A stretch of 64,000 nucleotides of DNA from Pohlia nutans. Lineage: Eukaryota; Streptophyta; Bryopsida; Bryales; Mniaceae. Location: contig CM040089.1 in assembly GCA_022496805.1 (NCBI GenBank), positions 46,360,372 to 46,424,371 of the forward strand. Reading direction: 5' to 3'. The notes under the pieces were generated by a model. The model ran no database searches and was not told where the DNA came from. It worked only from the letters and a program-made list of their open reading frames with translations. Below are positions 1 through 13,489 of this stretch, in pieces (position 1 is the stretch's first letter; each line of letters starts with the position of its first letter). Both the position numbers and the translations under genes were made by a program.

Positions 1-65
1 CCCTCTAAATCTAAACAACCTAGAAAAACATGCCGCATCTGAAAAGAGCCCTGGGCGGTAAAGGG
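1..65. mobile_element. Right end of a TTAA-flanked MITE (cut by window edge)
   Basis: The window opens inside an element whose right end reads GGGCGGTAAAGGG followed by TTAA at 66-69. The inverted form, CCCTTTACCGCCCAGG, resembles the termini of the 0.8-kb elements at 22617-23415 and 56963-57770 (CCCTTTAGTGCC[C/T]AGG). The left end lies outside the window. Confidence 0.5.
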
Positions 66-69
66 TTAA

Positions 70-1601
70 GTCTTACCACTTGTCATTCTACAGAGGTGGA
101 ATTAGAGAATCTAGGATGCAATCTATGATACAATCTGTGTTGGGGAGAACATCACTTGTATAGCACAAGTGGGGTATAACTAATTCTTTATTTTCAAAAT
201 TCATGTAAATCACACTTTATTTGAGATTTTTGGAATTTTATTATTGTTACTACTATTTTTCACTTTTCTTTATGTGTCTTATATGTCATCACTAAGGTAA
301 CTATACCTTAAAGCGTTCACCTTACCAACTGAGCCTATTTACACTCATAAAACAGAAAATGTTTTCAGTGGGTCTTAATAGCAAGTTCAAGAGGATTCCA
401 ACGCACTTCAATATGCATTATTTGGACACCGTATGAATAAGTTATGAATTTCCAAAGTGCTAATTATAGGTTGACCTTAAAGCGACCCTAAACTCTGATG
501 TTCATATTTTGCACATTCTCATCAACAGTAGGGTGTTAGAATCTACTTATTATAGAAGATTGAGCTATGGATGCTTTAAGGAAATGGTCGCTTTTAGATA
601 TAGTTACTTTAATGTGTTTATCCTCGCAAGGGAAGAGTAGTTTTACAACAATGGTCCTTTGTCCGGTGGGCTCTTCAGGAGTCATTGTTGTTAAGGTCAG
701 ACACTTTTTTCACGTTGGCCTCGAAAGGGGTCCGAAGTTTCAATCTATCTTATATGTCTATTCACCAAAATAGTCCCAATTCAATTTTTGAAAAATTCAA
801 TCATAACTAGCAAACTTCTCTACTTTCACTTGTTATGGTCCAAAGTAAGGTTTACTTGGTGTGAGATTTTACACATAGTACCAACATTGGATTCAAAAAC
901 TTTCTAGAATTACATGTAGGAAAATCTTGTAATGAATTTTTAATATTTTTCTCCAATTCCAAAAGCCCATTGTAATCTTTCTCATTTTATTTCTAATCCC
1001 AAAATCCCAAAGTCCCAAAGTAATGTGGGAATGAAGGAGTAACATATTGGAATTGTGAGAATGTCATGATCACATTTAGTGTTTTTTTCAATAAAATAAT
1101 TAATCTTAGTTTAATAAATGTAGAACCTTGTTATCATACTACTAATGACAACTAAGTTTTAAGATTTATAAATTTCCATATGTTATATGCCAAAATTATG
1201 CATGAATCTTATATTATATTTTATATTTGTAAAGAAAATTTTCACAAATTAAATTCACCTTTTATGCATAGAGTTTAATTTTGCAAATTTTTGGCTTTTT
1301 GGTTATTAAATATTGCATTTTTTTGGAAATAATTGTACACCCTCTACTTAAACCCTAAAGGCCCTTGGTTTCGCTAAGCACTTAAAACTACTTAGAATGA
1401 GATAGTTAGAAATAGATGAAATGAAAGTTTTTGAAGATTTATTTTGATGAACCAACCGATGAATCTTAAAGAGGACCATTATAACATACACCTATGTAGT
1501 TTTAAGAATCATCTTAGGAGTGAATTGCAAGATTATAAGGTTTTAATTTTTTTTCCCTATTTTTTTTTCCAGCCCGTGATTCAACGACGCTAGCATGCGA
1601 G
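70..1601. other. Unassigned AT-rich DNA
   Basis: AT-rich sequence with short open frames only. I see no domain, RNA gene or clear repeat here. The 68-aa frame at 567-773 has no recognisable motif and is not called. Confidence 0.4.
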
Positions 1602-1741
1602 CACTAGTAGGATTTTGGTCCTTTATAATTAGTCCTTTGTGACTTAAATGATCCTTTGTGAGTCTATTCTTTGAAAAAAAGTCATTTTGGACCATTTAAG
1701 TAACAAAAGACTAGTTGTGAAGGACCAACATCCTACTAGTG
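1602..1741. mobile_element. 140-bp CACTA-type MITE
   Basis: The element starts CACTAGTAGGAT and ends ATCCTACTAGTG, so it has the CACTA...TAGTG termini that define the superfamily. The inverted repeat runs inward for about 50 bp per arm, so the whole element can fold into a hairpin. It is flanked by the 3-bp direct repeat GAG (1599-1601 and 1742-1744), the expected target duplication size. It has no coding capacity. Confidence 0.8.
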
Positions 1742-1891
1742 GAGCCTAAAATAAAGTCATTCACTGATTCATACTCATACTAGCAACAATGCATCATGAA
1801 AAATTGCACATGGCATAAACTGAAAAGTTGCCACGTTTCAACATTGTAGGCTAATATGGCTAGCTCAAATTTCTCTCTCTAAACTTCTATC

Positions 1892-2206
1892 TCAAGTGAT
1901 AATTTGAGTAGCTTCAAGAACTTTCTCTGCCTCATCAAAACTAAGGGTAGAGGCATGCATGAACTTGTCATTCTCAAAGTCTAATTTGCAAAAGAATTGA
2001 AAGATGTAATAAATGTGCTTGCAGTTGACATAAACACCACGGTTTCCAATATTGGAATCCTTCATACTAAAAAAATGTGGGCAAATGCATGATGGAAAGT
2101 TGGATACCGTGACATAGTACAATTTCTGATCCAACTCAACTCTGAACTGCATAGTGATGATGCCACCAAGTCTAGGATACAAAATGATTTTCACCTCTAG
2201 TATCAT
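1892..2206 (-). pseudogene. SWIM zinc-finger fragment of a MULE-type transposase
   Basis: A 104-residue minus-strand frame carries a SWIM-type pattern: CIC at residues 40-42, then after a short variable segment VNCKH, giving C-x-C...C-x-H. SWIM fingers in plants usually sit C-terminal to a MULE or FAR1-like catalytic domain. The same layout (FPSC-C-P, then CKH, then aromatic residues, then an acidic segment ending in LSF-EA/EV) recurs at 47215-47406 beside a recognisable catalytic domain, so I infer that this is an orphan C-terminal piece of the same family. Nothing catalytic is visible upstream on the minus strand up to 2450. Confidence 0.5.
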
Positions 2207-2209
2207 AGA

Positions 2210-4289
2210 CTTGATGTTCCTTGCGCTCTCCCATTGGTTGCAGTGGGCCTCTCTAGGAGATTTCGTACTGCGTCAAACGAACTTGCCACCCCGGACAGAA
2301 GGGACTTTATCGACATGAGTTGGTTGAGGATAATTCTAGTCAATTGAACCGTAATACAACCATGGAGATAGAGGTGCACAATTTCACGTTCGAAGTTGAG
2401 TATGAGGTGCAAAATGCAACAGATAAAGAACTTGAGGATGTGGACCAAAGCATGGACGACTCCACGGTCACTGGTGCAATGGGAAAGAGAGGATGTATTT
2501 TGATTACATATGGATTTTTATTACTTTAAAGTTTAAAGCATGTGCATATTATATTATACTATGTATATATAATAGATATATCATATATGTTAGGGAGTGG
2601 ATTAGTAGGCGCAAATTTTTATACACCCTAAACTGCTAACCACTTCCAAGTCAAACGTTGCATTTATGAACAATTCTAATTGACAGTTTGGCATTAATAT
2701 TTTGCAAAATGTTTGAAATATGTTCATGAAATTTTATTATCCTTTTTTGGTGACTAATTCCTAGGTATGTACACTCGTAACTCTGTATTACGAGTGGTCA
2801 CCTTGGATGTTTTTGGGCCTGTACCAATTAACTACTAAACATGCGCAGACACGCAGTTGCTCGTTCACGTAGTGGCCTTAAATCAACCTCTAGTCATCTT
2901 CTGACACATTCCTGCAAGGACACAGTTACGTGGTCGCCTCGCACGTATAAGTATCACTTAGAAGTCGTGATTGAGACCCTATTCAAATATGAGTTATATC
3001 ACCTTTCTCATAAAGCAATATAGTAGCAATTTCATTTCATTGTTTGCAATGAGAATATCATCATGTTGGTCTTGGGTCTAGGCAGATGCTGGATGCAAGT
3101 AGTTTAATTCACTTAAAAGGTCCTAGTGAGCAAAAGAAAAGAAAAAGAAGAGGACATTTACTATTTTCTAGTAAGTGTGTTTTGGAGCGGTCAAGGATGA
3201 GAGTGTCGAAGTATATGTCACGATTGAATGTTATAGATAAAGTGCATGTGCAAGGATCGATTTTGGCAAAAAAGAAGTAATTGACTTGGCAAATTTAGAA
3301 GATGTGAGAGGAACGAATGACATGCCTTTGACTACTGGTGTGCAGCTCAACGGTTTGGATTTGGATGTAGGGATAAGAGAACATGTTAGTTTTCATCCAT
3401 GTCATACTCGTACATTGCGCGTCTGCCAAATCTTGAGCTATCTATTTAGTTAAGAGGTTACTACATCTCCAAAATGTTTAATAATATATTGGTTGAGATA
3501 TAGTGTTGAAGACACTACAATTGACCCTCTATAGATGTTACCCCCTTAAACATTACTACGCTACAATTGTTATGAGTTTTGTATTCCCAACAAAAAAAAC
3601 AGTAATAATTACTATTAATTGATGCTGAATATTAGCCTGATATATGTTACAAATGGCTATTTTCTTTAGTGTACGAGTATCCTTTTTAATTGCTTTCTTC
3701 CATTTCAGATATTGAATCTTTGGTTCAACTATCACAACGCTACATAGTATAGATATAATTGAATTGTTTTATTGAGTGGCTAGTGTACACTAGATGAAGA
3801 GTGAAAACTAGATGTGACTTATAGATATTATAGTTATCTTCTATAATATTATGTTTGAAAAACCATCATTTCATAGTTACAGTCACAAACATTTATTCAT
3901 GAGGGAGATACCTATATAGATATCGTTTACAGAGGGTCAACTATAATCTCTCTATAGAGTAGACTAGATCTAGATGTGATCGTGACCATGGGTCAACCCT
4001 GGATCCCGCTACAAGACATTTGTGGTCGTCATCAAAATCCTAACTCAAAGACGTCGCTCGCTGTTTACTCTACGCCGGTTGCAGGGTTGTCCATTGTGTC
4101 ATATCAGAGAGAAATCCCGACACAATGTTGTGTCATACTGGCATTATGCCAAATCATGTCAAGATCATGCCGCCGTTGATTTTTACCAAGTGAGTTTTTT
4201 TTACTTTTACCTTGTATAGTGACACGTCAATATTTGACTAGGACTACTTGGTGATGTGAATTCATGGTGGAATTGTCGATCCTTTGGTA
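2210..4289. other. Unassigned DNA, possible weak inverted repeat
   Basis: Short frames at 2841-3023, 3086-3280 and 3976-4219 have no recognisable domains. Two stretches near 3518-3545 and 3900-3945 share an inverted TTGACCCTCT motif and could be the ends of a roughly 450-bp element, but the match is short. No gene is called. Confidence 0.3.
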
Positions 4290-4980
4290 ACTTTTGAAGG
4301 TTTACCTCCCTCTATCAGTGCCCTCCGACTGCCCCTCTTTCCAACTACTCCATCCTGACTGCCCCATCCAGACTACCCCTCCTCCGTCCGTTTGCCCTCT
4401 CCCCGGCAGGAACCCACTCTCATATTGCCTCTCCACGGTCCCTGTATTATTCAATCTCATAATTGCAAGACACTTTCTGAATTGCAATTGCATTTGAGGC
4501 TTACTTTATATTTGAAGGTTTTTTCTTTAGATGGTAATGTTATCCTCTTGAAAACAAATCGCTTTAACAATGACTTGTATGTACTACTGCTAGTAAAATT
4601 TCACCGTATGCCTTCATTGGAAAAGGAACAAATTTAAATTGATGTGGCTTGGGTCCAAACTTCCTATGCTGTAGTTTAACAAATGGTTGCCATTGTTTCC
4701 AATATGAAACCTTAGACTCAACATTCTTTGCGTTCCTCACTAGAGATAGGAGCCCTCCCTCCCCCCCTCATCTTCTTCCAACTCCCTAAGACTCTCCATT
4801 GCAAAAATTAAAATAAAACTCTGTTCAACAAGCTCTTAAAAAAAGTATTTATTTTCAACCGGATTAGGATGACTCCCCCCCCCCCTTCCCCCCGACTACC
4901 ACCTCGAATGTCCTATGCTCCTCCTATCGCCTGTTAGACCGAGACTGCCTGGCTTCCCACATGCCTCGCCTACTCCATAC
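4290..4980. repeat. Pyrimidine-rich GACTGCCCC minisatellite, left of the hAT gene
   Basis: Two blocks (about 4300-4440 and 4740-4980) are made of degenerate C/T-rich units built on CCGACTGCCCC or CCAACTACTCC, with runs of C. The same unit, in the same strand orientation, recurs at 8118-8390 immediately after the hAT coding remnant. The repeats may therefore be subterminal modules of that element, or the target it entered. The short frames read through this block are compositional artefacts. Confidence 0.55.
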
Positions 4981-5150
4981 CCAACCCATTCGTGTAAAAT
5001 GTATATATTCCAAAGGTTTTGTATCATTCTTTGCCCAATATATCATAGTATTTTCTTGAGATTGTAGTTCAATTTGAATCATTGCATGAGACCTGTTGTT
5101 TGAGTTGGATCCAATTTGCATTGCACGTGGAGGCACATATTGGTCTCACA

Positions 5151-8117
5151 ATGACGAGGCGTATCGAAGAATGGGATAAATGGTTTAAAGATTTGGGTGT
5201 TCCTCTAGGTTAAAAAATTAAGAGGGTGGAATGTGTGTATTGCATAAAAAAGTTCCAATACCCAAATTGATAGGATGCTTTTTCATTTGGGTTATAAAGA
5301 TTGTCAAAACCCAGTGGATGTTGGATACTTGGATCATGCCCCAAAGTTCCATCCAATGTCAACGCACTATTTGCTTTATGTGGAAGATTACTTCTTGATC
5401 CTTTTGAAATGACCAATAATGTGGGCAATCAAGAGCCTTGAATGAAAGAATTAATACTTCCTGAAATTGAACATGTTATGCTAGAGGGTATAGAAGTTGC
5501 AAATGAAAACCCTCTGTTGATTTTGTCGCAAAATTCTACTCATCGTGGAATTTTCCCTCCAAGTGCGCTTGTTTGGACAAATTCTGCAAGAAAAGGTCAT
5601 TGCCAATTATCTATGCAAAAGGGTCTACAGTCATTTGTAAAGTTGTCTTTTGATAGAATTTAGTCAATAGCATTCTATGAAGCCAACATCCTTTTTAACA
5701 TGGTGAGACATCCCTCTTTTGTCAACCTTGTTAAGCGAACTGCAGCAATGAAATTGACTTACAAACCTTGTTCATACTACGCCATGCGAACGTCTTTGCT
5801 GAAGGCTAGAAGGGCACAACTAGAGGTTGAGGTCAATGCTAGAATAAAAGACTCCATACAGAATACGATGTAACAATTTATTCAGATGGAAGGGACAATG
5901 TTTAGAATTTGCCTCTTCTAAATGTACTTATGTGTTGCCTTGCTGGTGATACATTTCTCGGATCTTTTGATACGACGGGAAATAAAAAGGATGCAGCATA
6001 TATTACTGAACAAATGTCTGTACATATCAATAGAGTAGGTCCCACAAATGTTGTGCAGGTCTGCATCGACAACGCTAGTAGTATGGTGGCAGTGGGACGC
6101 ATGTTAACCCAAAGACATCCTCACTTGCATTTTCAAAGATGCGGGACTCACATCCTTGACTTGCTTCTTCAAGACTGGGGTTCTGAAAGATGGGTCAATA
6201 GCTTGGTGAGGAGGGCTCAATTTTTTTTCGTATTTGTCAAAAGTCACCATGCTACACAAACTTTGTTTCAACTATACTCGCCCAATCACATTTTACGCAT
6301 TCTGGCAACCAATTTCATTATGATTGATAAACTTCTTCAAGTTAGGGTGGCTTTGGAGAGGATAATCATAGATGATCGATAGGGTACATTCTTAATAGAA
6401 TTACGAGGAGGGACGGCAATGCTCACAAAAAATGACTAATGTGCAATGTTCTATTTGTTCAGATGGATTTTGGAATTGCAGGGAGAACTTTTTGTTCATA
6501 GTTACGCCTATCCTCCAAGTTCTTCGGGTTTTTGATGTAAAAAAGCTTTCAATGGGAAAAGCGTGGCTAGTCATGCATAATTTACAGAATCATGTTCAAA
6601 AATTTACTAACACACCTTTCAATATAAACGGTGAAATTGTAGAGCGTGCTCTTGACTCATTCAAAACACGTTGGAGCTTGATGATGACGGATCTCCACTG
6701 GACTAGGAGTTTTTTCAATTCCTTTTCAATAGGAAATATCTCCCTTTATGAGAACTCACGTGCTCGGCCAACATTGAATAGAGTATTACGAAAGTTGATA
6801 CCTGACAAAGCCACTTACCTAGTGGGTATCACTCAGTACCAAGACTTCATTGAAAGCAATAATGCATTCGAAGGAGTACCTGCATCAGCAAGGGATGAAT
6901 TACCTTCTTATGAATGGTAGGATGCTTTTGGGCATGATGCACCTATACTCTTTGGTATAGCAAGACAGATATTGGCCAAAGTATGTTCGGCCTCATCATC
7001 ACATCATGTGAATACAATTGGAGTATGTACTCATTCGTTCATAACAAGGTTAGAAACCGTTTAACTCCTTCGAAAGCTAAGGACTTGGTATATATATACA
7101 CAAACATGAGGCTATGCGGTGAAGAAGAGGTGGAACCCCTACACAATGATATGCAAGGAATATGTACTATGTTGATGATTTGCAATGAAGACTTTGAAAA
7201 GGATCAGGAATTCAATCCTGATGATATTGATGATGCTTTCAATCCTGATAATAATGACACAAACGATGACCCCTTTAGTAGTCACTTGGAGGGCACGGGT
7301 TTTGATGACTTTGATGCCAATGAATCAGATGCTTCTAGAAATAGCAGCACCAAATCCTATGATTCTGACAGCAACCATTATAATAATGGAATTGATGGGA
7401 TGAATGTCTATGATTTCAATGAAGGCAACAAGGACAATAGAGGTGCAAAACGCCACTATCTTGTTACGAGTGATGAGAATGTGGTTTCTGTTCAACTACA
7501 AATGACAATTGCAGTTCATCCACTCACTATAACTATGCCACATGGCAAAGGATGTTCAATTCATATGGAAAGTAACGATCCTTTGGAGGATATTATCCAT
7601 ATGGAAAGACCTCTTCAAAGACCTCTTCAAAGACCATGCTAAGAGTTAACAACGGAAAATGAAACTCCATTTGTCGTCATATTGGTGGAGTTCCACACTA
7701 CTTAATTTTAATCAATCAAGGGCTAGCGTACAAACTCAAACGATTGAACTACCAATTATACGACCAGTTATGAAACTAAAATTGCGTGCTGAAAATACAT
7801 AGTCATTTAGCCCGTTGGATACTCCAAATCCATTTACAACCGAAGAAATTGATATTAGCAATACCCGAGTAAGAAGAGAAAAGTGGGTTTCAAGTAGGGT
7901 GTCAAGGGCATTTGTGGGGCTTCATGATAATACACGACCAGTGTTAGATGCGAATGGAACCAGAGATGCTTCAGGTTCACGACCTACCAAGAAAATAGTC
8001 ACCTACAACCATGGAACTCTAAGTTTACATGTTGTTTCTCCAAGACCAGACGAGGATATCAGTTTGGACGACTACATTCCTTCAAGAGCAGAGGCACTTG
8101 ACGATGCTGGCTTTTAA
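5151..8117 (+). pseudogene. hAT transposase pseudogene (BED finger, DUF659, dimerisation domain)
   Basis: A decayed cut-and-paste transposase. From 5151 the frame begins with a BED-finger-like segment (WDKWF...VECVYC) broken by in-frame stops. Residues from 5909-6382 match the DUF659/hAT catalytic core: GSFDTTG, then VCIDNASSM, then the GTHILDLLL block. 6432-6920 continues the core (KAWLVMHNL, then FKTRWSLM). 6983-7642 opens with the hAT C-terminal dimerisation motif (NWSMYSFVHNKVRNRLTPS) and runs into an acidic Asp/Asn-rich tail. 7815-8117 may be a last exon ending in an acidic segment (RPDEDISLDDYIPS). Several stops and frame changes separate the segments, so no full protein can be made. 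No 8-bp target duplication or short TIRs could be fixed by eye. Confidence 0.8.
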
Positions 8118-8390
8118 TGATATCGTCCATCCCCTCCCCATATGCCCCTTCTCGGATGCCCCCCAACTACCCTTCTCCGACTGCCCCACTTCCGATTGCC
8201 CTTTCCCATTTCTTTATCCCGATTGTCCCTCCCCGTCTGCTCATCTCGACTGCCCTGACTGCCCCTTCCTGTTTACCTACCCCAACTACCCTCCCCGTAT
8301 GCCCAACCCATCTACCCTCCTACCTGGCCCACCCGGACTGCCTGCCCCTCCAACTACCCATTGTCCCCGTCCAAGCCTCTAAGATGCTTG
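8118..8390. repeat. Pyrimidine-rich GACTGCCCC minisatellite, right of the hAT gene
   Basis: Degenerate tandem units of 10-13 bp (CCGACTGCCCC, CCAACTACCC and similar) follow directly after the hAT frame and match the left block at 4290-4980 in direct orientation. Proline/cysteine-rich frames across it reflect composition, not a protein. Confidence 0.55.
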
Positions 8391-8589
8391 AAAATTTGAA
8401 GTTGCTCATACAAAATATCTCCGCTGCCTTTTTGGTGGAGAGGTGGGACAAAGCCATGTAGGGACTATCATTTTGTATGGTTTACAAGAGTTTTTCTCCT
8501 TGTAAACCGATGCCTCGATACCATCCATTAATTCCCATGTTCTAATGAACCATTATCTTCTTTTCAATTAGAGTTTGAATCAAGCTCCT

Positions 8590-9090
8590 CACTGATGAAG
8601 CATTCAAGGGGTGGCTTGACTCACGATGTGCCTTCAACAAGGTCATAACATCTCCTTCAAGCTCATGGTGCTTAGAGAAGACATATGTGTGTTGGTCAAT
8701 ATATGTGTAGGTTGTTGTCTCTTTGAAGATTGATGCTTTGATGCAATCTTTTAATTTGTTGTGCTAGTGAACAATTCTTTAATGGAGCTTGTATTGAGAG
8801 CATCATAAACACTCTTCTCTTGTCCTGGCACCTTGTATTTCAATTGCAAGTATTTCAATGCATTTCCAAAACTTCAACATATAGTGTTTTATAGGAGCAT
8901 AAATGGGATCCTAGGAAGACGGTACAAACCAATTTTTGTATAGTCCTCCAACATTTGTGGTCTTTGGTATTGGATCAAACTTCACCACTTTGATTGGAAG
9001 TAGTATAGCTTTGATATGTTTCTTAGGCCTTCCCACTGGTCATTTTTGAACTTCTTTCTTCATAGAATGCTCCAGCTCTAAGTTAGCATT
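8590..9090 (-). pseudogene. Degenerate coding remnant, family not recognised
   Basis: Read on the minus strand, this stretch gives a protein-like sequence broken by a few stops. It has an AILLPIKVVKFDPIPK segment, then GGLYKNWFVPSS, then a basic/aromatic stretch and ETTTYTYIDQHTYVFSKH. Residue composition and the low density of stops suggest former coding sequence, probably from another transposon, but I recognise no domain. Confidence 0.35.
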
Positions 9091-9559
9091 GAGTGTTGCA
9101 AAGTCACGTTCTACTGTCTATTTCATATCCTCTTTGCCTATAGGAGAGAACAATCATATTGTTCAAAAGCTTTTGTTAGGCCATAATATCCACCTCTCAT
9201 CAACAATATAGCAATTCACACTACTTCTCACAAATCAAACCCTTATCCATAATACCTAAAAGCAATTAAACATACTTATACAAACAAAGCCCTAAGAAGA
9301 GTTACAAATGAGGTTAAGGCAAGTTCCATGAAGATGATTAATAAGCGTTAGGGCAAGTAGAAGGATAGCCGCCAGTAATGAACACTCTTAATGACTGATC
9401 AAATTGCACACAAAAGTTTGGTTGTGGATGAATGGAAAAACTATAATTAATTATTTATTAAAAAGTTGAGTTTCAAAAAATCTCATTTTAATGTGTCAAA
9501 CATTAAATTTTCAAATTAATTAATTATTCACCTAGGTAGTGGCAAAGCTGCCGTAAACC

Positions 9560-9690
9560 TACGGTACACTTATCTCAAATGAGAGACAAGGCCATACAAT
9601 TTAAATTCAAAGGCCACACAGGAATCGAACCCAAGCCTTCTAATATCAACTCCTTTGACTTCTCACAACCATACTCCAACTTAACCTCTA
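9560..9690 (-). repeat. tRNA-like (SINE-type) sequence
   Basis: The minus strand contains TTGGGTTCGATTCCTGTG, which holds a perfect RNA polymerase III B box (GGTTCGATTCC). About 50 bp upstream lies TTAAGTTGGAGTATGG, which could be a weak A box. There is no intact tRNA cloverleaf. A tRNA-derived SINE is the simplest reading. Confidence 0.45.
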
Positions 9691-10491
9691 AATGTCCCTA
9701 GCTTTTTTGGGCTTAAACACATCATTGCTTTTGAAGTGTTATAGGTCTAAATGCAAGTAAGGTATAGAAATCTCAACTATACAATCTTGTAGTATTCATG
9801 TTGTAGTTGAAGTGAATCAAATTTGGAGTCATTTGGTCACGTAGGTTGCAAGATCATAATGTTTTAGTGTTGAAAAGGGATGCTAAAAATTTCCTAGCAA
9901 CACATTAGAGGTGAAATTCAATTCCTAAACCTACTCAAATGAGAAAAAAGTAAACTATAAAGTAGTTCAAAATCATCATATAAACACATTGATAATTTTT
10001 TTAATAAATACCTTTGATGTGTCCAAAAATGGCTTGAAATGTCAAAAAGTAGCCCAAAAAGTGGCCCATTAGACACAAAAGTAAAAAATGTCCAAATTGA
10101 CCCGTGCACTAAAATGATTCCCAAACATTCAGAACAATCTGGATTGACATGGAAAATTTACCATGATAACTAGACTTGAATGAAAATCTAATCCAAGAAT
10201 GTTTATTGAAAATGAACATTGAATGAAGGATAAAAAAGCCCCCAAAATTGTAGCCATCAAAATGCACTTTAGTGAACCAAAATTAAAACCTGTGCGCTAA
10301 AATGATTTGGGCCCTAAATTCATTACACCTTGGATTGATCTGAAATTTTTACCATACAAACAAGATATTAAGGTGGGGGTTTTTTTTTAAATTTCATTGA
10401 AATTGGACGCTATATGAAAAATTTACAACTCTTCAAAGGTGAAAGCAACCCAAAAAAACGTCCAAAATATGACCTTTGAGACGGTTAGGGG
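9685..10491. mobile_element. Probable TTAA MITE
   Basis: The left end is TTAA (9681-9684) followed by CCTCTAAATGTCCC. The right end is GGTTAGGGG followed by TCAA, a degenerate TTAA. Positions 9720-9960 match the reverse complement of about 59030-59240 (shared CTAGCAACACATTAGAGGTGA-type sequence), so this is a dispersed repeat. The right boundary is uncertain. Confidence 0.4.
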
Positions 10492-10594
10492 TCAAAGGAG
10501 TGACCATCCACTCACACCTCCCCTCATAACATATAACCTCAGACAATTGTTACTTTTTACTTACTACTTGTTACTTTTTGTTTTGAGATCATAG

Positions 10595-10710
10595 GGTCCC
10601 TGGTGGCCAAGTTGGTAGCACTTACAACAACAAACTCATCATTCACGTAGGGCCAAAGTTTATTTCTCTTAGTACGAATTGCGCCCCGCCTGCCTATGAA
10701 ATACTATCTG
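10595..10710 (+). repeat. Possible tRNA-derived SINE head
   Basis: TGGTGGCCAAGTTGGTAGCA is a good A-box match (TGGC..AGTTGGTAGC). The expected B box downstream (GGGCCAAAGTTTATTTC) is degenerate. This resembles the heads at 14183 and 18780, but only half of the promoter is preserved. Confidence 0.35.
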
Positions 10711-12025
10711 CACACCAACATTCAAAGTGCAAGAATACTCCTCAAATACTTTTAGTTGTTCAATTTATAGATTTTTAGGGTGTAGAACCTATCTTTTAAA
10801 CCATCTAAATCGTGAACCCCAGGCGTCCACTAGTGTATCATTTGCCCTTGCACGTTAGCATTGGGCATGTAAAAATAGTAATTTATTGTATTTGCCCAAA
10901 ACGTATGCAATAGCAGATAATCATTCTTTTCGCGTTTTGGTAGATAATTATTCTTTTCACGTTTCGGTACATAGCGTACATGAGTACTACAGGACCGGTC
11001 AACATAAACGTACACATGCCGAGGATATGGAACCAAAGACAACATTAACAGATACATCGAGTTCAACCAGGGACACGATCCATTTTTTGGACTGACACTG
11101 AGGCTAGACAGCGCGGCAATCGGTTTGCGAAGGTCACTTTTTTCTTGAATTTTAAAGCTTATTGTTGAGAAGAATTGAATCGTTAGAAACGAAACGACCC
11201 TCCGATCCTCTCATATAATTTGAAGAATTTTGTATAAAATTTACTCCTAAAAGATTAATCCTTAAATGTCACAAGGGTCCTAAATGGACAGTCCAAAGGA
11301 ATTTTAAAAATTAAGAAAGTTGCCCCCAACAATAAACCCTTGAGTAACGTGATCAACTGATGAGATTTCATCAAATCCTTCATGAACAATGAATGGAGAG
11401 AACAACGTCACTCCAAAACAAATTCAAAAAAATTTGACGAAATTCCGGCTGTGCAATGAGCTCTGCGATTTTGAATTTACGTTGTACTTAAAAAATAAAA
11501 ATAAAAAACAAACATTATTGAACAGCGTTGGCCAATGCTGGCAACTCATGTATCCATCAAGATCTCAAGTTGTCCGACTCCCTCCCCCCCTCTCCATCAA
11601 TTCTCTTTCCAATTTCCTTGGAATGTACAATTTTCTAAAACATATACATTTGCTAAATTTATCCTTGTATTTTCATCAACTTTCCAAAGCTCCAATCCAT
11701 ATCAATTTAGGTTGGAAAAAGCCATTTTTTTTATTATTCTAATCAAACAAGCCCCTGGGGCATTTTTGACGTTTAAGGGCTAAGTTGGGCGTCGTGTGTT
11801 TTTTAGCACTTTCGAGTAGGTCCTAATGGAGTTTCTTTTATTCAAATTTATTTATTCTTTGACAGACACATGTAATGTTTTTCACTAGTTTTGATGATAT
11901 AAAATTTGATTCTATCTCAATTATGTTTTTCACAATATGATCAATTAAATTTGTTATTTTAAAACCATTAATTTTTTATCCTTTAGGGATAACGTGTATT
12001 TTCCTTTATTTTGGGGTCTAGCCTT
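10711..12025. other. Unassigned DNA
   Basis: Mixed AT-rich sequence with short frames, none with recognisable domains. I see no clear terminal repeats here. Confidence 0.35.
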
Positions 12026-13489
12026 CATCAGGAATTTGGACCCCACGGATTTTTAACAATTTCAATGCGTTTATCGTTAAACATTGATTCCGCACGTCAA
12101 ACATGGATTTAGAAGTGTCATTAAGACACGGAAGAGACGTGCAATACTAGGATGTCGATGCAGCGTCTTTACAATGATTATGAAAAAAAGTGTTGTTTTC
12201 GCACAAAAGTCGTGCTTGACGGAATCCGTGCGTTAATCGTGTATCTACATTACATGGCTAATAAGACACGGATAACATGCGATTGCCTTTAATGCAGATC
12301 TAGTATCGTATACGTATCATATCAACGCCTTTTATTATATCCATGCGATTTCAGCATCTATCATAATGCAAATTATTGTCGTACGACATCCATGTAGTTA
12401 TAGTACAACATCCATGTGGATTCATATGAAATCCATTGCCATTCGGTGGCATCAATCAAAACAAAATTAGCTAAGAATTATTTCAAGTTTTTAATTTGAG
12501 AATGAGTGACTTATATTTCTCCACGTCACACGCGTTCAAGGGTGTTTTTCGTACTACAGTAGGATGTCATATTTCTCGACAAAAAAAGTTTGTAATGTTC
12601 TAAAACTATTGATTCATTGATGAGATGTAATAAATAGGGAAAATACCAAAAATATTTTAATATTTTCTTTTGGAATCTTTTGGAATATTTTCAAAATAGC
12701 TTATATTATTTTGGAATATTCCTAGAATCCTCTTAAAAACATCGTAACGGTCTAATTTCCTAAAATATTTTTAGATCTTCATTTATAGAATTTAGAAGCA
12801 ATTAACATTAAAATTTCAATGAAATTACATTTTATAATTTTAGAATTCAAAATTTGGTATTAACGGTTATAATTGTACTTTTCATCATAGGAGCCAAAAA
12901 AAAAAGATGTACAAAAAAGAGCAACATTACTTTTTCAAAATAGTAAAATTTGTAACACGAGACAATGTAGTGGTGTTGTTTTTTTGAAAGTTCTCCTAGG
13001 TGGAGTTGAACTTGGGTTGGCATGATTCAAATTGGGTTCGAAAGCATAGTTGATATACTATTAGAAAATAATTATAATTTAATCAAATTTTTGAATTTTT
13101 AGTCTCAGGCAGCTCATGAAAGGGGGCATCGACCAAAACATGATCTTTGGAAGCATTGCGAGTTTAATTGAGTTGAAAATCAGAATTTCTTTGAAATTGG
13201 AGCAACTTTTCAAAAAGTAAAATTGCAAGGGCTTTTAATTGCTTGCTACAACATTCAGACCATTGAATTTGTTTTCATTCAATCTCAAAGTTATGCACAT
13301 TACAATTTAGTTTTTTACTTTCATTCTATATACCTCTCTTTCATTACTTCATTTCAAGGTGAATTTCCAAGGATGTACTTTATTTTATTTTTTTATTAGA
13401 CCCACAACTCGTTTCCCTAAAATACAATCAAAAAATTACAATTGAAACGGAAAGGCATATATTTTGAAATGTCATAAAGAGGTAAAAAA

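Noticed and set aside
4302..8461. Proline/cysteine-rich frames at 4294-4497 and 8029-8461
   Set aside because: Produced by the C/T-rich minisatellite.
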